Below are positions 23,531 through 34,970 of a stretch of DNA of 64,000 nucleotides, piece by piece. Within the stretch, counting starts at the first letter, position 1. Each line of letters begins with the position of its first letter. The stretch comes from Microdochium bolleyi (lineage: Eukaryota > Ascomycota > Sordariomycetes > Xylariales > Microdochiaceae), in NCBI GenBank assembly GCA_001566295.1, contig KQ964261.1:124001-188000 (forward strand). The letters are read 5' to 3'. The notes beneath the pieces are model-generated. The model saw nothing but the letters and a program-made list of their open reading frames with translations, had not been told where the DNA came from and searched no databases. Made by a program: the position numbers and the translations under genes.

Positions 23531-25675
23531 CTAATCCGCTCGCCCGCGGTGGCTGCCCATCTTCTCGATTGAGTTCATGATGCCACTCCTCGAGCTCGGG
23601 CCGGCGCCTGGCCGGGCAAGCATCCCCGAGGAGCCCCCGAGCCTGTTTCTCTCATGACTCATCCCTCCGATCCTGCTCTCAGCCGGCTTCTTGACAGAGC
23701 CAGGTGCCCGTAGACCGCTTGATCGTACGCTGGCGATGCTGTTCCGCGACTGCGGCACAGCTGGAGTCTTTGGCTTTGCCGGGGTCGCCTGAGTCCTCGC
23801 CTCCTCCTGGTGGTGTACCATGCTCTGCATCGATTGCATCTGCATCATCTCTTCTGCGAGCTGGACAAGCTCGCCCTTCTCAATGCGCTCTCTCTCGAGC
23901 AGCACGCGCATCTCGGCATTGTCGGCCTTGACGCTCTGAATGATTGCTTTGAGCTGCTCGATCTCAGCTCGCAGCTCCTTGATCTGTGCCGAGTCCTTGA
24001 TTGACTGTTCGCGTCGCTCTACGTCAATGACGGACATGTCGGGGTCGAATTTCGTCCTTGTGGCATTACGGCCGTGCCTCAGGCTCTCGTTTTCCTCCTC
24101 AAGATCGTTGAGCTTGTACTCAAGCTCCTTGACCTTCTTCTCCCATCGCTTCTCGTAGCTCTTCTTAAGCGCGGCGACCTTAGTTTCGTGCTTGCTCTTA
24201 TAAAGCGCGTGTAGCTCCAAGCCAGCGGTCTCCACTGCTGCCGAAATCTCCTTCTCCCTAGACAGAGCAGCTTTCGATCTCTCGGGGGACTTCTCCGCCT
24301 CGGCGTATGCCTTACCGGCGCGCATGCCGGCCATCTTGCTCTCCGCTTCTTGAGCCATGATCTCCGCTGCTTCTCGTCGCTTCTCGCTCTCCTCTAGTCG
24401 CGACTCGAGCGACTCGCGCTCGTCTTGTGAGTTGACAATCTCCTCTTTGACCTTGCGTAGGACACTCTCCATGTCGCGGCCTCGTCGCTCCCAGTTATCC
24501 TTCTGCTCTTGCAGTGAATCCCGAGAGCCCTCAGCCTCTCTCAGCTGCTCCATACACTCGCCAACACGCTTCTCGGCATCGCCGACCGCCGTCTTGAGTG
24601 ACGACACTTCGGCTTCCTTGCCACTCAGGGACGCTTTCAGGCTGCTGATCTCGGAGAGGAAGGCTGACTTGAGGGATTCCAGCTCGCGTTGCGTGACAGT
24701 CGGGATACTACGAGGTGTAGGGAGAGGCGGAATGTCGAAGTCGAGAAGATTCGACTGTCGCCGCACAGGGGTGGAAGCTGTCTGCATATGGCCTGTTGTG
24801 TTCATCCTTCGCATCGGGGACTGCTTCGAGCCGAAGCTGGAGAGTTGGTCGGTGAAGTCCATGAGGAGGTTGGTGGTGTTGCCAGATTCATGGAAAAGCG
24901 GCGGGCGAGGCGCTCTCCCTGGGGAGAGATCGTGCCTCTTACGTGTGGACCCAGGGACTGAGGGATCGAGCTTGGGGAACTTGCTAGGCGTCTGACCGAG
25001 GCGGGCAAACATGGTCATGTTTGGCACGGCCGAGAAGGTGCTGAATGTGCTGACCATGGTATCGTCTGCACCGGCTGTCTCGTCGCCAGTGTTGTCCATT
25101 CCCACCGAGACTGAAGAGATATCGTGATCGTTCTCGCCCGAGTCGAGCATGACGCTGTCCTCATCTTCAAAGATCTTGATGGCCTTTGCGAGGTCTTTGT
25201 TCTGCTCTAGGGCCTCCTCGAGTGTGATGTCCTGCTCGACAACAACAGGCTCCGGCTCCGCGGGTGGTGTCGGAGAGAGCTCTGGCTGGTTGACGCGTAC
25301 CGGAAAGCGCTTCTCCGGTGATGCCTTTCTAGGGCTGCGCTGACCGGATAGCGAGCGTTCAGGTGACCGCCCGTCTGATCGTGCGTTCTCGTCTCTGGAG
25401 CTGAGAATCTTGAGAGGAGAGAGCTCGGCACCGGACAATATCCTAGAGTGTCGGACCTTGCTCGGCGAAGTGTTCTCTTTGTTAACAAAAGGGGCAGCCT
25501 TCACTGGCGGCTCGAGCGGTGAGCTCTGGGGGGCGCTGTTGGCCATGTCTAGATCTAGGCCGTGGAGCGGTGACGGGGGCGCACACTGCGTCGGCTCCAT
25601 GTCGAGACGGAGACTTGTTGAAGGTGTCGGATCTGTAGCGTCCATTGCTAATGTTGTTTGTGGGCTTGACGCCAT
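23531..25675 (-). CDS. SnaD-like spindle pole body associated coiled-coil protein
   Basis: One intronless frame of 714 aa from the ATG at 25675; the frame runs slightly upstream without another ATG. The N-terminal 330 residues are Ser/Pro/acidic and carry many SP/TP sites (SPERS, SPRKASPEKR, LPTPRS) that suit Cdk-type phosphorylation. They include conserved-looking MFARLGQTPSKFPKLDPSVP and RRQSNLLDFDIPPLPTP. Residues of about 340-640 form long coiled coils (ELESLKSAFLSEISSLKASL onward), followed by a basic Ser-rich tail. This architecture matches fungal proteins annotated as spindle pole body associated SnaD. The role in nuclear division is inferred from the name, not from a catalytic motif. 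Confidence 0.7.
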   Translation of the reverse strand: MASSPQTTLAMDATDPTPSTSLRLDMEPTQCAPPSPLHGLDLDMANSAPQSSPLEPPVKAAPFVNKENTSPSKVRHSRILSGAELSPLKILSSRDENARSDGRSPERSLSGQRSPRKASPEKRFPVRVNQPELSPTPPAEPEPVVVEQDITLEEALEQNKDLAKAIKIFEDEDSVMLDSGENDHDISSVSVGMDNTGDETAGADDTMVSTFSTFSAVPNMTMFARLGQTPSKFPKLDPSVPGSTRKRHDLSPGRAPRPPLFHESGNTTNLLMDFTDQLSSFGSKQSPMRRMNTTGHMQTASTPVRRQSNLLDFDIPPLPTPRSIPTVTQRELESLKSAFLSEISSLKASLSGKEAEVSSLKTAVGDAEKRVGECMEQLREAEGSRDSLQEQKDNWERRGRDMESVLRKVKEEIVNSQDERESLESRLEESEKRREAAEIMAQEAESKMAGMRAGKAYAEAEKSPERSKAALSREKEISAAVETAGLELHALYKSKHETKVAALKKSYEKRWEKKVKELEYKLNDLEEENESLRHGRNATRTKFDPDMSVIDVERREQSIKDSAQIKELRAEIEQLKAIIQSVKADNAEMRVLLERERIEKGELVQLAEEMMQMQSMQSMVHHQEEARTQATPAKPKTPAVPQSRNSIASVRSSGLRAPGSVKKPAESRIGGMSHERNRLGGSSGMLARPGAGPSSRSGIMNSIEKMGSHRGRAD

Positions 25676-26686
25676 GGCTAGAAGCAAAGACTGATGTTAT
25701 GGTGTGTGATTTTGTGGTCATGCGCAACGAGACACGCTGTGTGTCTGGTGTTGATCTATTGTGCAAGATTGCGTGGTTCGGCAAGCTAGAAACATTTAAG
25801 ACGCCGTTTCACTGCCCCATGCTGCTTGTTCGTAGTAAACTGCTGGTGCACGTTGGCCAGCGCATGGATGGCACTGTGGTTGACACGGCAACCACGACCC
25901 TGCGACCAAACCAGCGCTGCCCCACCTTATCCGATAGCAGTCATCACAACAAAGCATTCGACTCGAAGCAACCTTGTTGACGGAGAGCCGTTGACGCCCT
26001 TGGCAGGAATTCATGTGCGTTGATAGTGATGAGGTCTTGTCCGAAACTAGCGCCTCATTTTTGAGCAAATACATGACCATCAGCGTGCAACTGGACGTTA
26101 GGCCACTCGTCATCTCGTAGCTGTCGCCACGAGACTGCATATTCCAGACCCTTGAAGATAATACCATTCTTGGTCGAGATTGCTAGCTAGGGATCGTATT
26201 GCGGACCGTGACTTTTCGTTGCCAACGCATGCAATATGCACCTGGCTTGAGCTTGGATTGCTACATGGCGTTGCCACGGGATGCTGCCCTCGTCCTTTGT
26301 GGCACGCAAAAGTCTCAGTTCGAACCTGACCTTGCATACGAAAGAACCATATGCGCGCACCGTCGAGCCTCAGCTCCCCTGCTGCATCTGTGTTATAATC
26401 ACGAAGATGGCTGGAACACTTGTGGAGCTTCCTGATGCACAGGTCTTTCATCGGCCTAGAGTTCTGCGCACAGGAGCACACGCCGCCCACCACATGTTTG
26501 TGAAGTCTTCTCATTGTCGAAAATGCAGCATGTAACCAAGAGCTAATCGCCAAAACGCCGAATATAATGGTGTGATCATAGCGTCCCATGTAACCAGTAT
26601 GAGGGGTGCAAGCGCGCACGTAATCCTCGCAAATGTTCGTGTATCTTAACAGCAGCAGCCGACGAGCCCAGCCTCGAGTTCGTGTC
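25676..26686. other. Intergenic, SnaD-like promoter and Mim2-like 3' flank
   Basis: Both neighbours are on the minus strand. The 201-codon minus frame at 26110..26715 starts inside the Mim2-like last exon in another frame and has no domain, so I left it out. I see nothing else. Confidence 0.45.
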
Positions 26687-27126
26687 TTATAATGTCGCCG
26701 CGGCTTCAACAGCACCCGCTACCTTGAACTTCTTCTTGTTCGTCCATTGTATCTCGACGTCGTGGTTCCACTCCATGTATCGAGCCCAGCCTATACGTAA
26801 TCAGATGTCAGTCTGGGGTTCTTGCCATCGTAGGAGCTGCAAGCCTGGAGGGGGTAGGGCTGGGGTTCGGAGGGCAGGAACGGTCCTGCTGAGAACGTAC
26901 TCCAATATGCAAACTTCCTCCCAAAGTATTTCCCAGCAAATGGGACGATGATCATGGTCAGCAGCAGCTGAAGCTGCTCGAGACTAGCCTCCCACTCCTT
27001 CTGCGCATCGAAGTCGTCATCTGATTCGAAGCTTTCGGTCGACGAAGACGGCAGTGAGTCGATGTCGTCGTCGCGATCCAGAGTAGCCGAAATGTCCGGT
27101 ATCGTAAATGAGTCGGAGAGAGACAT
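26687..27126 (-). CDS. Mim2-like mitochondrial outer membrane import protein
   Basis: A small 109-aa protein from exons 26901..27126 and 26687..26790. The 110 bp intron is GTACGT...TATAG, and the split codon yields Ser in YWSWARYMEW. The N-terminal 45 residues are acidic and Ser-rich. A single hydrophobic segment lies at about 51-69 (QLQLLLTMIIVPFAGKYFG), directly followed by basic RKFAYW and a C-terminal WTNKKKFK stretch. This layout fits Mim2, a subunit of the MIM complex that inserts alpha-helical proteins into the mitochondrial outer membrane. Identity rests on pattern, so another small outer-membrane protein is possible. It is divergent from eIF2-beta. Confidence 0.6.
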
Positions 27127-28237
27127 GTCGAAGGGGTTGCTGCCAAGTTAGCAGTTGGATGGAACGTTGAGGCGGATCGACTTTCTACGACGGCCAAGGC
27201 GCAATCGGAATGCTGGAAGCCTCGGTAACGGCAACGGCAACGTGGCGGCGAGGGGTGGCGAGAGATGAGAATGGAGACAACACGATGCCTGGAGCTGTGA
27301 GGCTATCGCGAGCTGCTGGGCACTGGCGCGTATGCTTGCTGCTGCCGGGTCGGAATGGGTCTCGCGGCAGGGAAGCTCACCTGAGCATCATCGGCGCCCG
27401 GTTCGCCATGTCCCGCTCCGGCCAGGAAACAACGCCAGGTACGAAGACCAGTACCTGCCTGACAGTGCGACCAGCCACTGCGGAGCAAGTACCCGAGCAC
27501 AGACCATTTGCAGATTTCGGGTCAAGGCGCCGGTTGGAGACTCATGATTGGCTACGTGCTGCTGCCAGTCCTCCGAAGCGCGGAACCTTGGAACACCGTC
27601 GCATTCTGCACGAGCTTTTTGATGTGGTGCATTTCTGAGTTTAAAGGCAGAGGCGAATAATCTAGGTTCATTGTAAGAACCACGTGAGCCAAATTAGGGT
27701 ACAAGGCGCAAGCCAGACGCTGATTCCGCCCCCTGCACAGCACGCTGGACGGTACCCCGAGCCGCATGGAAGGCCCAAGGCAGGGGACTCTGAAAGCGTT
27801 AGGCTCCCTCCCACCCACCTCTCGTGGGGTCCAGAAGACCGGACGTCATTTGCGAGCTGCTCTAATATATGATGGCGCCGTGCCTGACACAGCTCGAACG
27901 TCCTTCCCATCCGCATCAATCTCTGCGCGCCAGAACACTTCCAACACAAACACGGGACGAAAGTCACAGCCGCAGCCATCTTTTGTGACGTGTTGTCAGC
28001 GACAATCTGACGGACGCAGAAGAGCTATACGTCAAGACAGTCATCAACCCCAAGGCAGCGCAAGACAGCAAGCCCCCTTGGTCCCATCAATCTCGGGCTG
28101 CTCTTTATCCCCGGAACTACGGCAACCACCGCTCGCGCACCGAAACTTGATATCAACGACAAGCCCGCCTCGGGACAGACTTCATTCCCCACTGGTTACA
28201 GCATTCACGTCCAATCCGGAGAACCAACTCGCCCAGC
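27127..28237. other. Divergent promoter region, Mim2-like and eIF2-beta
   Basis: A shared upstream region of 1.1 kb between two outward-facing genes. Short open frames look random. No canonical TATA box is evident near either start. Confidence 0.5.
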
Positions 28238-30037
28238 ATGGCTGACCACGAGGTGAGTGGTGGATCACTTTTGTCCACTTCCGTCCATCTGCCCCTTTAC
28301 TGCCGAGTTCGCTCGAACTGTTCGCAAACCTCCCGGGCATAGGGTTAGTGATGTGAGCTTTCTAATGCGACTGCACTTCCTCAAGTGAGGCAGTTCATGT
28401 GCGCCCGAGGCTGTGGTCGCAAGCGCAACTGCGTCGCAGTTTCAAGCAAGACATACGACTACACTCTTTTAGCTCAGACACATACACTTCCCCCGCATGG
28501 CTCGCCTGCACTCTGCTCAAGCCTTGCCACCCGCATTGGCACATACTCCAAGTGGTCGCGGTAATACTGCATCGCAGTGATGCTTGGTGGTGGTGGTGGT
28601 GACTGTGAAGGACACGCTAAGGCGACCCCTCCCCCCACATTGGTCAACTCGACCGCACCAAAAATTGCGAGCATTATTCACCCAGCCGGGTGAGCCTGGC
28701 ACATTAAGAGTCATACTGCACCACCCGCCTCCAGTCACCACAGCCGGAGCCGCTCGAACGGCCTCGCCACTACATTACCAGCTGCTGAGCACCCACTTCT
28801 CCCCGTCCATAATCCACGTCTACAGCCCCACAGACAGAAACCTCGATTCTGCCCCTCGACCTCATCATTTTCATTTGGTTGACACGGACGACCGCCCGCC
28901 CCGCAGGAACAAAGACCCTCGATCCCAGACCGCAAACATCGCAAATCGGTAGTCTTCGATTCAGAGACAACCGTCGTCGACGCCGACGGCAAGGTCACCA
29001 CCATGGCTTCCAACGACGAGGACAAGGTCACGGCAGAGTCCCACACCCCAAGTACGCAGCCGCTCTCTGACGCCCTTGGAGCCTTCACTGATCCCCAAGA
29101 AGCTCCCACCGACGATGCGCCCCCGGCTGAGGAGGGTGGTCTCGACCTCACGATGAAGAAGAAGAAGAAGAAGAAGGTCTTGAAGGAGGATGATGAGGAG
29201 GGTGAGGCCGGCGACGATGCGCCCGCCGAGGGCGATGGCGGCATCGACCTTACCATGAAGAAAAAGAAGAAGAAGAAGACCAAGACTGCCGAGGAAGGCG
29301 ACGAGTTCGCTGCCAAGCTTGCCGCCCTGGACCTCGACAAGGACGGTGAAGGCGCCGGTGAGGAGGCTGATGGCGAGGAGCAGTCTGGCGACATGGACAA
29401 GGGCACAGGAATCTGGAAGCACGACGAGACTAAGAACATTGGCTACGACCTCCTGCTCAGCCGCTTCTTCAGCCTCCTGTCGCAGAAGAACCCCGACCAC
29501 GCCTCGTCCGGTTCCAAGAGCTACAAGATCCCGCCGCCGCAGTGTCTGCGTGAAGGCAACAAGAAGACCATCTTTGCCAACATCCCCGAGATCTGCAAGA
29601 GGATGAAGCGGTGAGTAACCGGTTGCATGTGTTGGTTACATGGAGGGAATGCTGACTGTCGCGTGATCTAGTACTGAGGAGCACGTCACCGCTTACCTCT
29701 TCGCTGAGTTGGGTACCAGTGGTTCCGTCGACGGCAGCAGACGACTAGTTATCAAGGGTCGTTTCCAGCAGAAGCAGATCGAGAACGTCTTGAGAAAGTA
29801 TATCCTGGAATACGTCACTTGCAAGGTAAGCGCTCTTCGGACATATTCGCTCCCGCCCATGCCTGTGCTGACCTTATACCACACCAGACATGTCGGTCAC
29901 CTGATACAGAGCTCAACAAGGGAGAGAACCGTTTGTACTTTATCACTTGCAACTCCTGCGGTTCTCGGCGGTCCGTCACGGCGATCAAGACAGGTTTCTC
30001 TGCCCAGGTCGGCAAGAGAAAGAAGATGCGCGCTTAA
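28238..30037 (+). CDS. SUI3: Translation initiation factor eIF2 subunit beta
   Basis: The beta subunit of the eIF2 GTPase complex, which delivers initiator Met-tRNA to the 40S ribosome. Four exons, 28238..28252, 28907..29610, 29672..29825 and 29888..30037, give 340 aa. The first coding exon encodes only MADHE and is followed by a 654 bp intron; the join into EQRPSIPDRKHRKSVVF keeps phase 0. Two lysine boxes (MKKKKKKK, about residues 80 and 118) should bind eIF5 and eIF2B-epsilon; yeast has three. The conserved core (YDLLLSRFF, LVIKGRFQQKQIENVLRKYI) precedes a C-terminal C2-C2 zinc finger (CKTC...CNSC) and a basic tail. Introns 2 and 3 (61 and 62 bp) are canonical. Confidence 0.95.
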
Positions 30038-31387
30038 GCGTCTCGCAAGCATCTTGGTCGTGTCGTCTGTACTTAGTCGGAAAATGCCTACGAGGCTGGA
30101 TTTTTGGGCTGGAGTATCTTTCATGGAACATCAAAATATCATAAGATTGAGATATGACATGGCATTTCGAGCTTGTCGGAATAGAAAGACACTTTCATGA
30201 CAGCTATCAAGCTGCCGCTTTGCTGTGCTTTGCCAATGACGTCTAGAAGATGTGTTTTGGGGACTACAGGGCGACTGCGTGGTCTCGCGGTCTCGTGAGG
30301 CAGCTTCAAAGGGAAGCGCAGATCAGAAGTCCGCCCAACGGAGGGCCCGGTCGTAATTCTTGATTGATCAGGCGTCTCTCAAGCAAACCCGTTTGCAGTA
30401 ATGACGACCACTGATGCATATTGAGCCTGTCCTGCAAAGGGTCATGTACCCTACGGTAAGGGCCACAGAATCATATGCGCGTAGTAGGTACCTACGTCTT
30501 GTACTACGAATCTGTGTTGCCAAAGGGGGAAAGCCCATTCTGGTACTGCACGCATTGGACACCTGAGCGATCTGAGGCATTACTTTATAGGACCGTCGAT
30601 AGATGGGCATGCCTGCCTTACGGGCCATGTCAGCATGGGACTCTGAGCGGCCGGGCACGCATGGCGGCTGCCCGGCCTGGTTCGGCGAGGTCTCCGGGCA
30701 AATGTGGAGGGGAGGCCGGAAAGCCTTCGGTGGTCCTCCTGGCATCGAACGGGTCCTGCACTTCGTGCGGAGGAAACAGCTGTGAAAGCCCTGCCGGCTT
30801 TGGCCAGGTTTGTCTAGCAATAAAGAAGTGAAACCAGACTCCCAATCAAAGTTCGCATACGAGCATGACCAAGGCACTCTGTAAAAATCTGGCTATCGAG
30901 CCTTTGGCGTCGAGTTGTGACTTTGGCCGTAATCAAGGAGCCACCCCGATAGTTCTCGGGGCGAAGACCGGTAGCGCCCCATCTCCTGCTTCCGATGGGA
31001 GAGGGGCGGGTGCTCTTCTCCGCAGCCGACACCAACAACCAGGCATCACACCCAGCACCAGGCCAGCGTCATTGGCGCCATGCAACACATCTCCCGCCGT
31101 CGGCTTCTCTTCCGAAAAAACGCAACCCCGGCTTCTGGACACCGGCTCGTGGCCAATGGGCCGCCGTATCTATGCTTTTAGTCATGGGTCGGGGAATTTG
31201 GGGAAGTGGTGGGTTGGGGAATAGATAAAAGACGCCCATGGCTGCTGCGCATGCGAGTGGCATGTGGGAAAGAATGTCGTTTCTCGGGAATATCCCTTGA
31301 CGCAGCTCTTTCCATAGCTCGAATTTGACGTTTGCAATCCATCATACGCCATATCCGCACGTCTATCGGGCCTGTCTCTCGCACATA
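30038..31387. other. Intergenic, eIF2-beta 3' flank and aconitase-like promoter
   Basis: I see no coding signal. The 169-codon minus frame at 30368..30877 is shadow-like. A perfect palindrome occurs at 30484..30495. Confidence 0.45.
30484..30495. repeat. Palindrome GTAGGTACCTAC
   Basis: A perfect 12-bp self-complementary sequence centred on GTAC in non-coding DNA. It belongs to the set of GTACC-type palindromes in this window. Confidence 0.75.
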
Positions 31388-34093
31388 ATGAGTGCCCAGG
31401 AGAGCATCGTGGCCCAGCTTGTGGAGCTGCTTGACAGCACGCGCAGCGTCAAGGTCCAGATCGACAGTGAGTATAGCATTCTATCCCTCGTGGCCAGGGC
31501 GGAGTCTTAATTCAGGGCATAACGTGGCTGACCATTCCTCTCCACAACCCTGAAGGCAATGAGATACACCCGATCAAAGCCATCCAGGCCGTCGCAGACG
31601 TCCTCCGCAGCAGTGGCAGCAGCACCAACGCTGCCCGCGAGGCCGATGCCCTCGAGCAGGTCGTTGCGATCGCCAAGAACACGCCCGACTACGGCGGCAT
31701 GGGCCTCAGCGCGAACACAGAGGTGTCCGAGCAGGAGCGCTCCGAGCTGGTGTTCCTGGCGTCCGCGTGGCTCGAGTCCCTGAACTCTGCTGACCGCGCG
31801 ACGCGGACGCTGCGCCCAACGGCACACAAGCCCGCAGGCCGGAGGCCGATGAACGTCACGGAGAAGATCTTTGCGTTTCACGATGTCGAGAGCAAAGGAT
31901 GGGTGAAGCCGGGGGAGATGATCCGTGTTAGTGTCGACTGGATCATGTCGAGTGAGCAGAGCTGGCATGTAAGTGGTGCTTGTCACAATTCCAACAATTT
32001 CGATGACACCGCCCACACAAAACTTCTCCTTTCATGTTGGGCTCCAGACACTTACAATGGACGTATTCAAAGGGCATGGTGCAAGTCTATAATCGTCTCG
32101 GTGACCCGGGCATCTTCCGCAACGACCGGCTCTGGCTCGCCGGCGACCACATTGTCGAGCCTCGCAACATGCACACGCCGCTCTCGAAGGACCTCATGGC
32201 CAAGGTCGCCAAGGCCCGTCGCGACTTCAAGATGACCGAGTACCAGGGCTACAACTACACAATCATGCACACCGAGTTCTTCCGCGAGCGGACGCAGCCC
32301 GGCATGCTCATTATCGGCAGCGACAGCCACACCTGCAGCAGCGGCGCCAACGGGTGCCTGTCGATCGGCATGGGTGCCGCGGACGTAACAAGTGAGTCTG
32401 CATTCCCCAGACGTCACTCATACAAAGTCTCACGGGAACTCATCATCTAGTGGCGCTGGTCACCGGCGAGACCTGGTTCAAGGTGCCCGAGGTCGTCGAG
32501 ATCCGGTTCGTAGGCAAGCCCCCGACCGGCGTGGGCGGCAAGGACGTGATCCTCTACGTCCTGCAGCAGCTCAAGCGCAACACGGTCGCCGCGGACCGCG
32601 TAGTCGAGTACACAGGCCCCGGGCTGGACCACCTCAGCCCGGACGCGCGCTTCGCCGTAGCCAACATGACGACCGAGTTCGGCGGCATCACGGGCATCTT
32701 CGCGCCCGACCACGTCACTCAGAACTTCATCAACCAGCGGAAGCTGGCCAGGCATAGGGACAGCGGCTACTACTTCCAAGCCGACGAGGGCTGCAGCTAC
32801 GTCGAGACGCACACGATCGATCTGAGCCGCGCGGAGCCGTTCATCGCTCGGTACCCGAGCCCCGATGATGTCGTGCCTGTTAGTGAGATGGGCAGCAAGG
32901 AGCTCGATGGGTGCTTCATCGGCGCGTGCACGACCGCGGAGGAGGACATCATCATGGGCGCGCTCGTGCTGCAGGCCGGGCTGCGCGCGGGCAAGAGGCC
33001 CGTAGGCAAGGGCCTGCGCAAGGTGGTGCCGGGGAGCCGACCGATCCTGGACAAGCTGCGCAAGTCCGGGCTCGCGGACGCCTACGAGCAGGCCGGGTTC
33101 GAGATCGGGGTCCCGGGTTGCAGCTACTGCGTCGGCATGAGCACGGATGTCGCGGGCGACGGCGAGGTGTGGCTGAGCAGCCAGAACCGGAACTTCAAGA
33201 ACAGGATGGGGCCCGGGTCGATCGGCAACCTGGCCTCCGCGGCCACGGTGGCGGCCTCGTCGTTTGACATGAGGATGACCTCGCCGCTGGACCTCATCGC
33301 GATGATTTCCGAGGACGAGTGGAATAAGTTCAAGGGCAAAGGCTCACTGTCTTCGGAGCCTCGGGGCCCGGAGCCGGAATGGGTCGAGCCCGCGGAGCCG
33401 GAGCACGCCGGCTCAGATGAATCCACTGCCTCCGTGGACGCCGCGGCAGACGACTCCCCAAAAGACAGCAGCAGCGGCAGTGACAGCGGAGGCAGCGCTC
33501 TCAAGAGCATATCCGCCAACGTCTACCGCCTGGGCGACTTTGTCGACACGGACGCCCTCGCGCCCGCGCAGTTCCTCGTGGCGGCCAAGGACGACAAGGA
33601 ATTCGGCACGCACTGCCTCGAGTACACGAACCCGGACTTCCGGCAGCGCGTGGCCGAGGGCTCGACGATCGTCGTCGCGGGGAAAGCCTTCGGGTGCGGC
33701 TCCTCGCGCATGGAGGCCGTGCAGGCGCTGCTGGGCGTCGGCGTCGAGTGCGTCATCGCCCGGAGCTTCGCGTTCATCTACTCGCGCAACCAGCCCAGCC
33801 TGGGCCTGCTGGGGATCACCATCACCGACGACGGGTTCTACGAGGCCGCGCAGGACGGCGTGGACATCGACGTCGACCTCGTCGCGAACGTCGCGCGGGT
33901 CGGCGGGCGCGAGTTCGGCTTCGAGCTCAGCCAGATGGAGAAGAGCCTGACCAGCCTCGGCGGCGTGGCGCCCGCGTTCAACAAGTTTGGCAAGAAGATC
34001 TTTGACGCGCTGACGAGCGGCAGCCGCGGCGTGACCAAGTCGCTCAAGCAGGGCCACAGCGCGGGGACGTCGGCGAATACGTTGTCTTGGTAG
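31388..34093 (+). CDS. Aconitase-superfamily dehydratase, fused large and swivel domains
   Basis: An 817-aa iron-sulfur hydro-lyase. Exons are 31388..31466, 31556..31968, 32073..32391 and 32451..34093. The third exon starts after AAAG at 32072, because only that acceptor restores the conserved reading GMVQVYNRLGDPGIFRNDR. The 4Fe-4S domain shows SDSHTCSSGANG (about 247-258), a first ligand Cys in GACTTAEED (about 432) and the Cys pair PGCSYC (about 493-496). An acidic/Ser-rich linker (about 575-625) leads to the swivel domain with GCGSSR. Standard family members have GSCTNGR where this has GACTTAEE, so it is probably neither canonical aconitase nor Leu1. It may be an isopropylmalate- or homoaconitate-type paralogue; the substrate is unknown. 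Confidence 0.88.
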
Positions 34094-34970
34094 TCTATAG
34101 TCAGTAGCCAGGTTACGGGTCTAATTTGCATAGCTTGTATATATTTTGAGGTTGTGTTTGATCATGGCTACAATTGAACTACGGTGGTGATGGGTGAATT
34201 AGGAGTTGCTGTGCTGTCACATGAATCCGGCCTTTTTCCGGCGTGACCGGGACAAGTAGCCGTGATAGCACGCTTGACATATGCTTCAAGACAATGAGTG
34301 CTTCGACGCTGGCCGAGAAACCCCTGCTGCAAAGTCGCAAGTGAGAGACAGCAGTCGTGGGAGTTCGAGCATGGCGAGCATGGCGCAGCCACTAGCGAGA
34401 ACGATCAGACGAATACAGCCATAATTTTCTGCGTCAATGACTGCCGCGGGACCTCTGCGTGGTTCCATGTGCGACCACTGGCTTCGACGTTTGTGCAATT
34501 CCATGCGACTATCAACGGCGGGAGCCTTGCCAATGCGACTGCATACAATATGCATCCGCTTACACCGCAGCCTAGACGAGCCAGCGTTGGCTTCGCAACC
34601 CTTCCAGATGAAATGGAGGGGCGGCGCTTGAGCCTACAGGCCGGGGATGTGTTGGTCGCAGCAGAGGCTCGACCCGCATGCAGCGAGGATGCCATCCTGC
34701 GTGCGGAGAATGATGCATTGTCCATTGGGCCGTGGCCTTTGTACTTCGCCTGTCGTCGAGAGACAGTTTTGGTCTGTCTGCCTTCCACGCAGCCTAACCC
34801 TGGGCTTGCCAATCGAACGAGGTATATATAGGGGTCAGCTTCGTGGGTATGGAATTGGGTCTGCTGGATGACTGTGTTACCTCAAACCTGTGGTGGCTTC
34901 TATTTTGCGACTGCAACGACAGATTCCGACATACCTACCTGTTCCCCAGATATCTCCATACCTGAGCATC
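34094..34970. other. Intergenic, HeLo-like gene promoter
   Basis: No gene is seen. The overlapping frames around 34298..34831 on both strands are mutually shadowing and domain-free. A TATA-like sequence lies at 34823. Confidence 0.45.
34823..34831 (+). promoter_or_regulatory. TATA-like box of HeLo-like gene
   Basis: The sequence TATATATAG lies 140 bp before the ATG at 34971 in otherwise mixed-composition DNA, which fits a core promoter. The transcription start is not visible. Confidence 0.45.

Noticed and set aside
32041..32047. Upstream acceptor CTCCAG in the aconitase-like gene
   Set aside because: It gives the wrong phase; the AAAG acceptor at 32072 restores the conserved family sequence.
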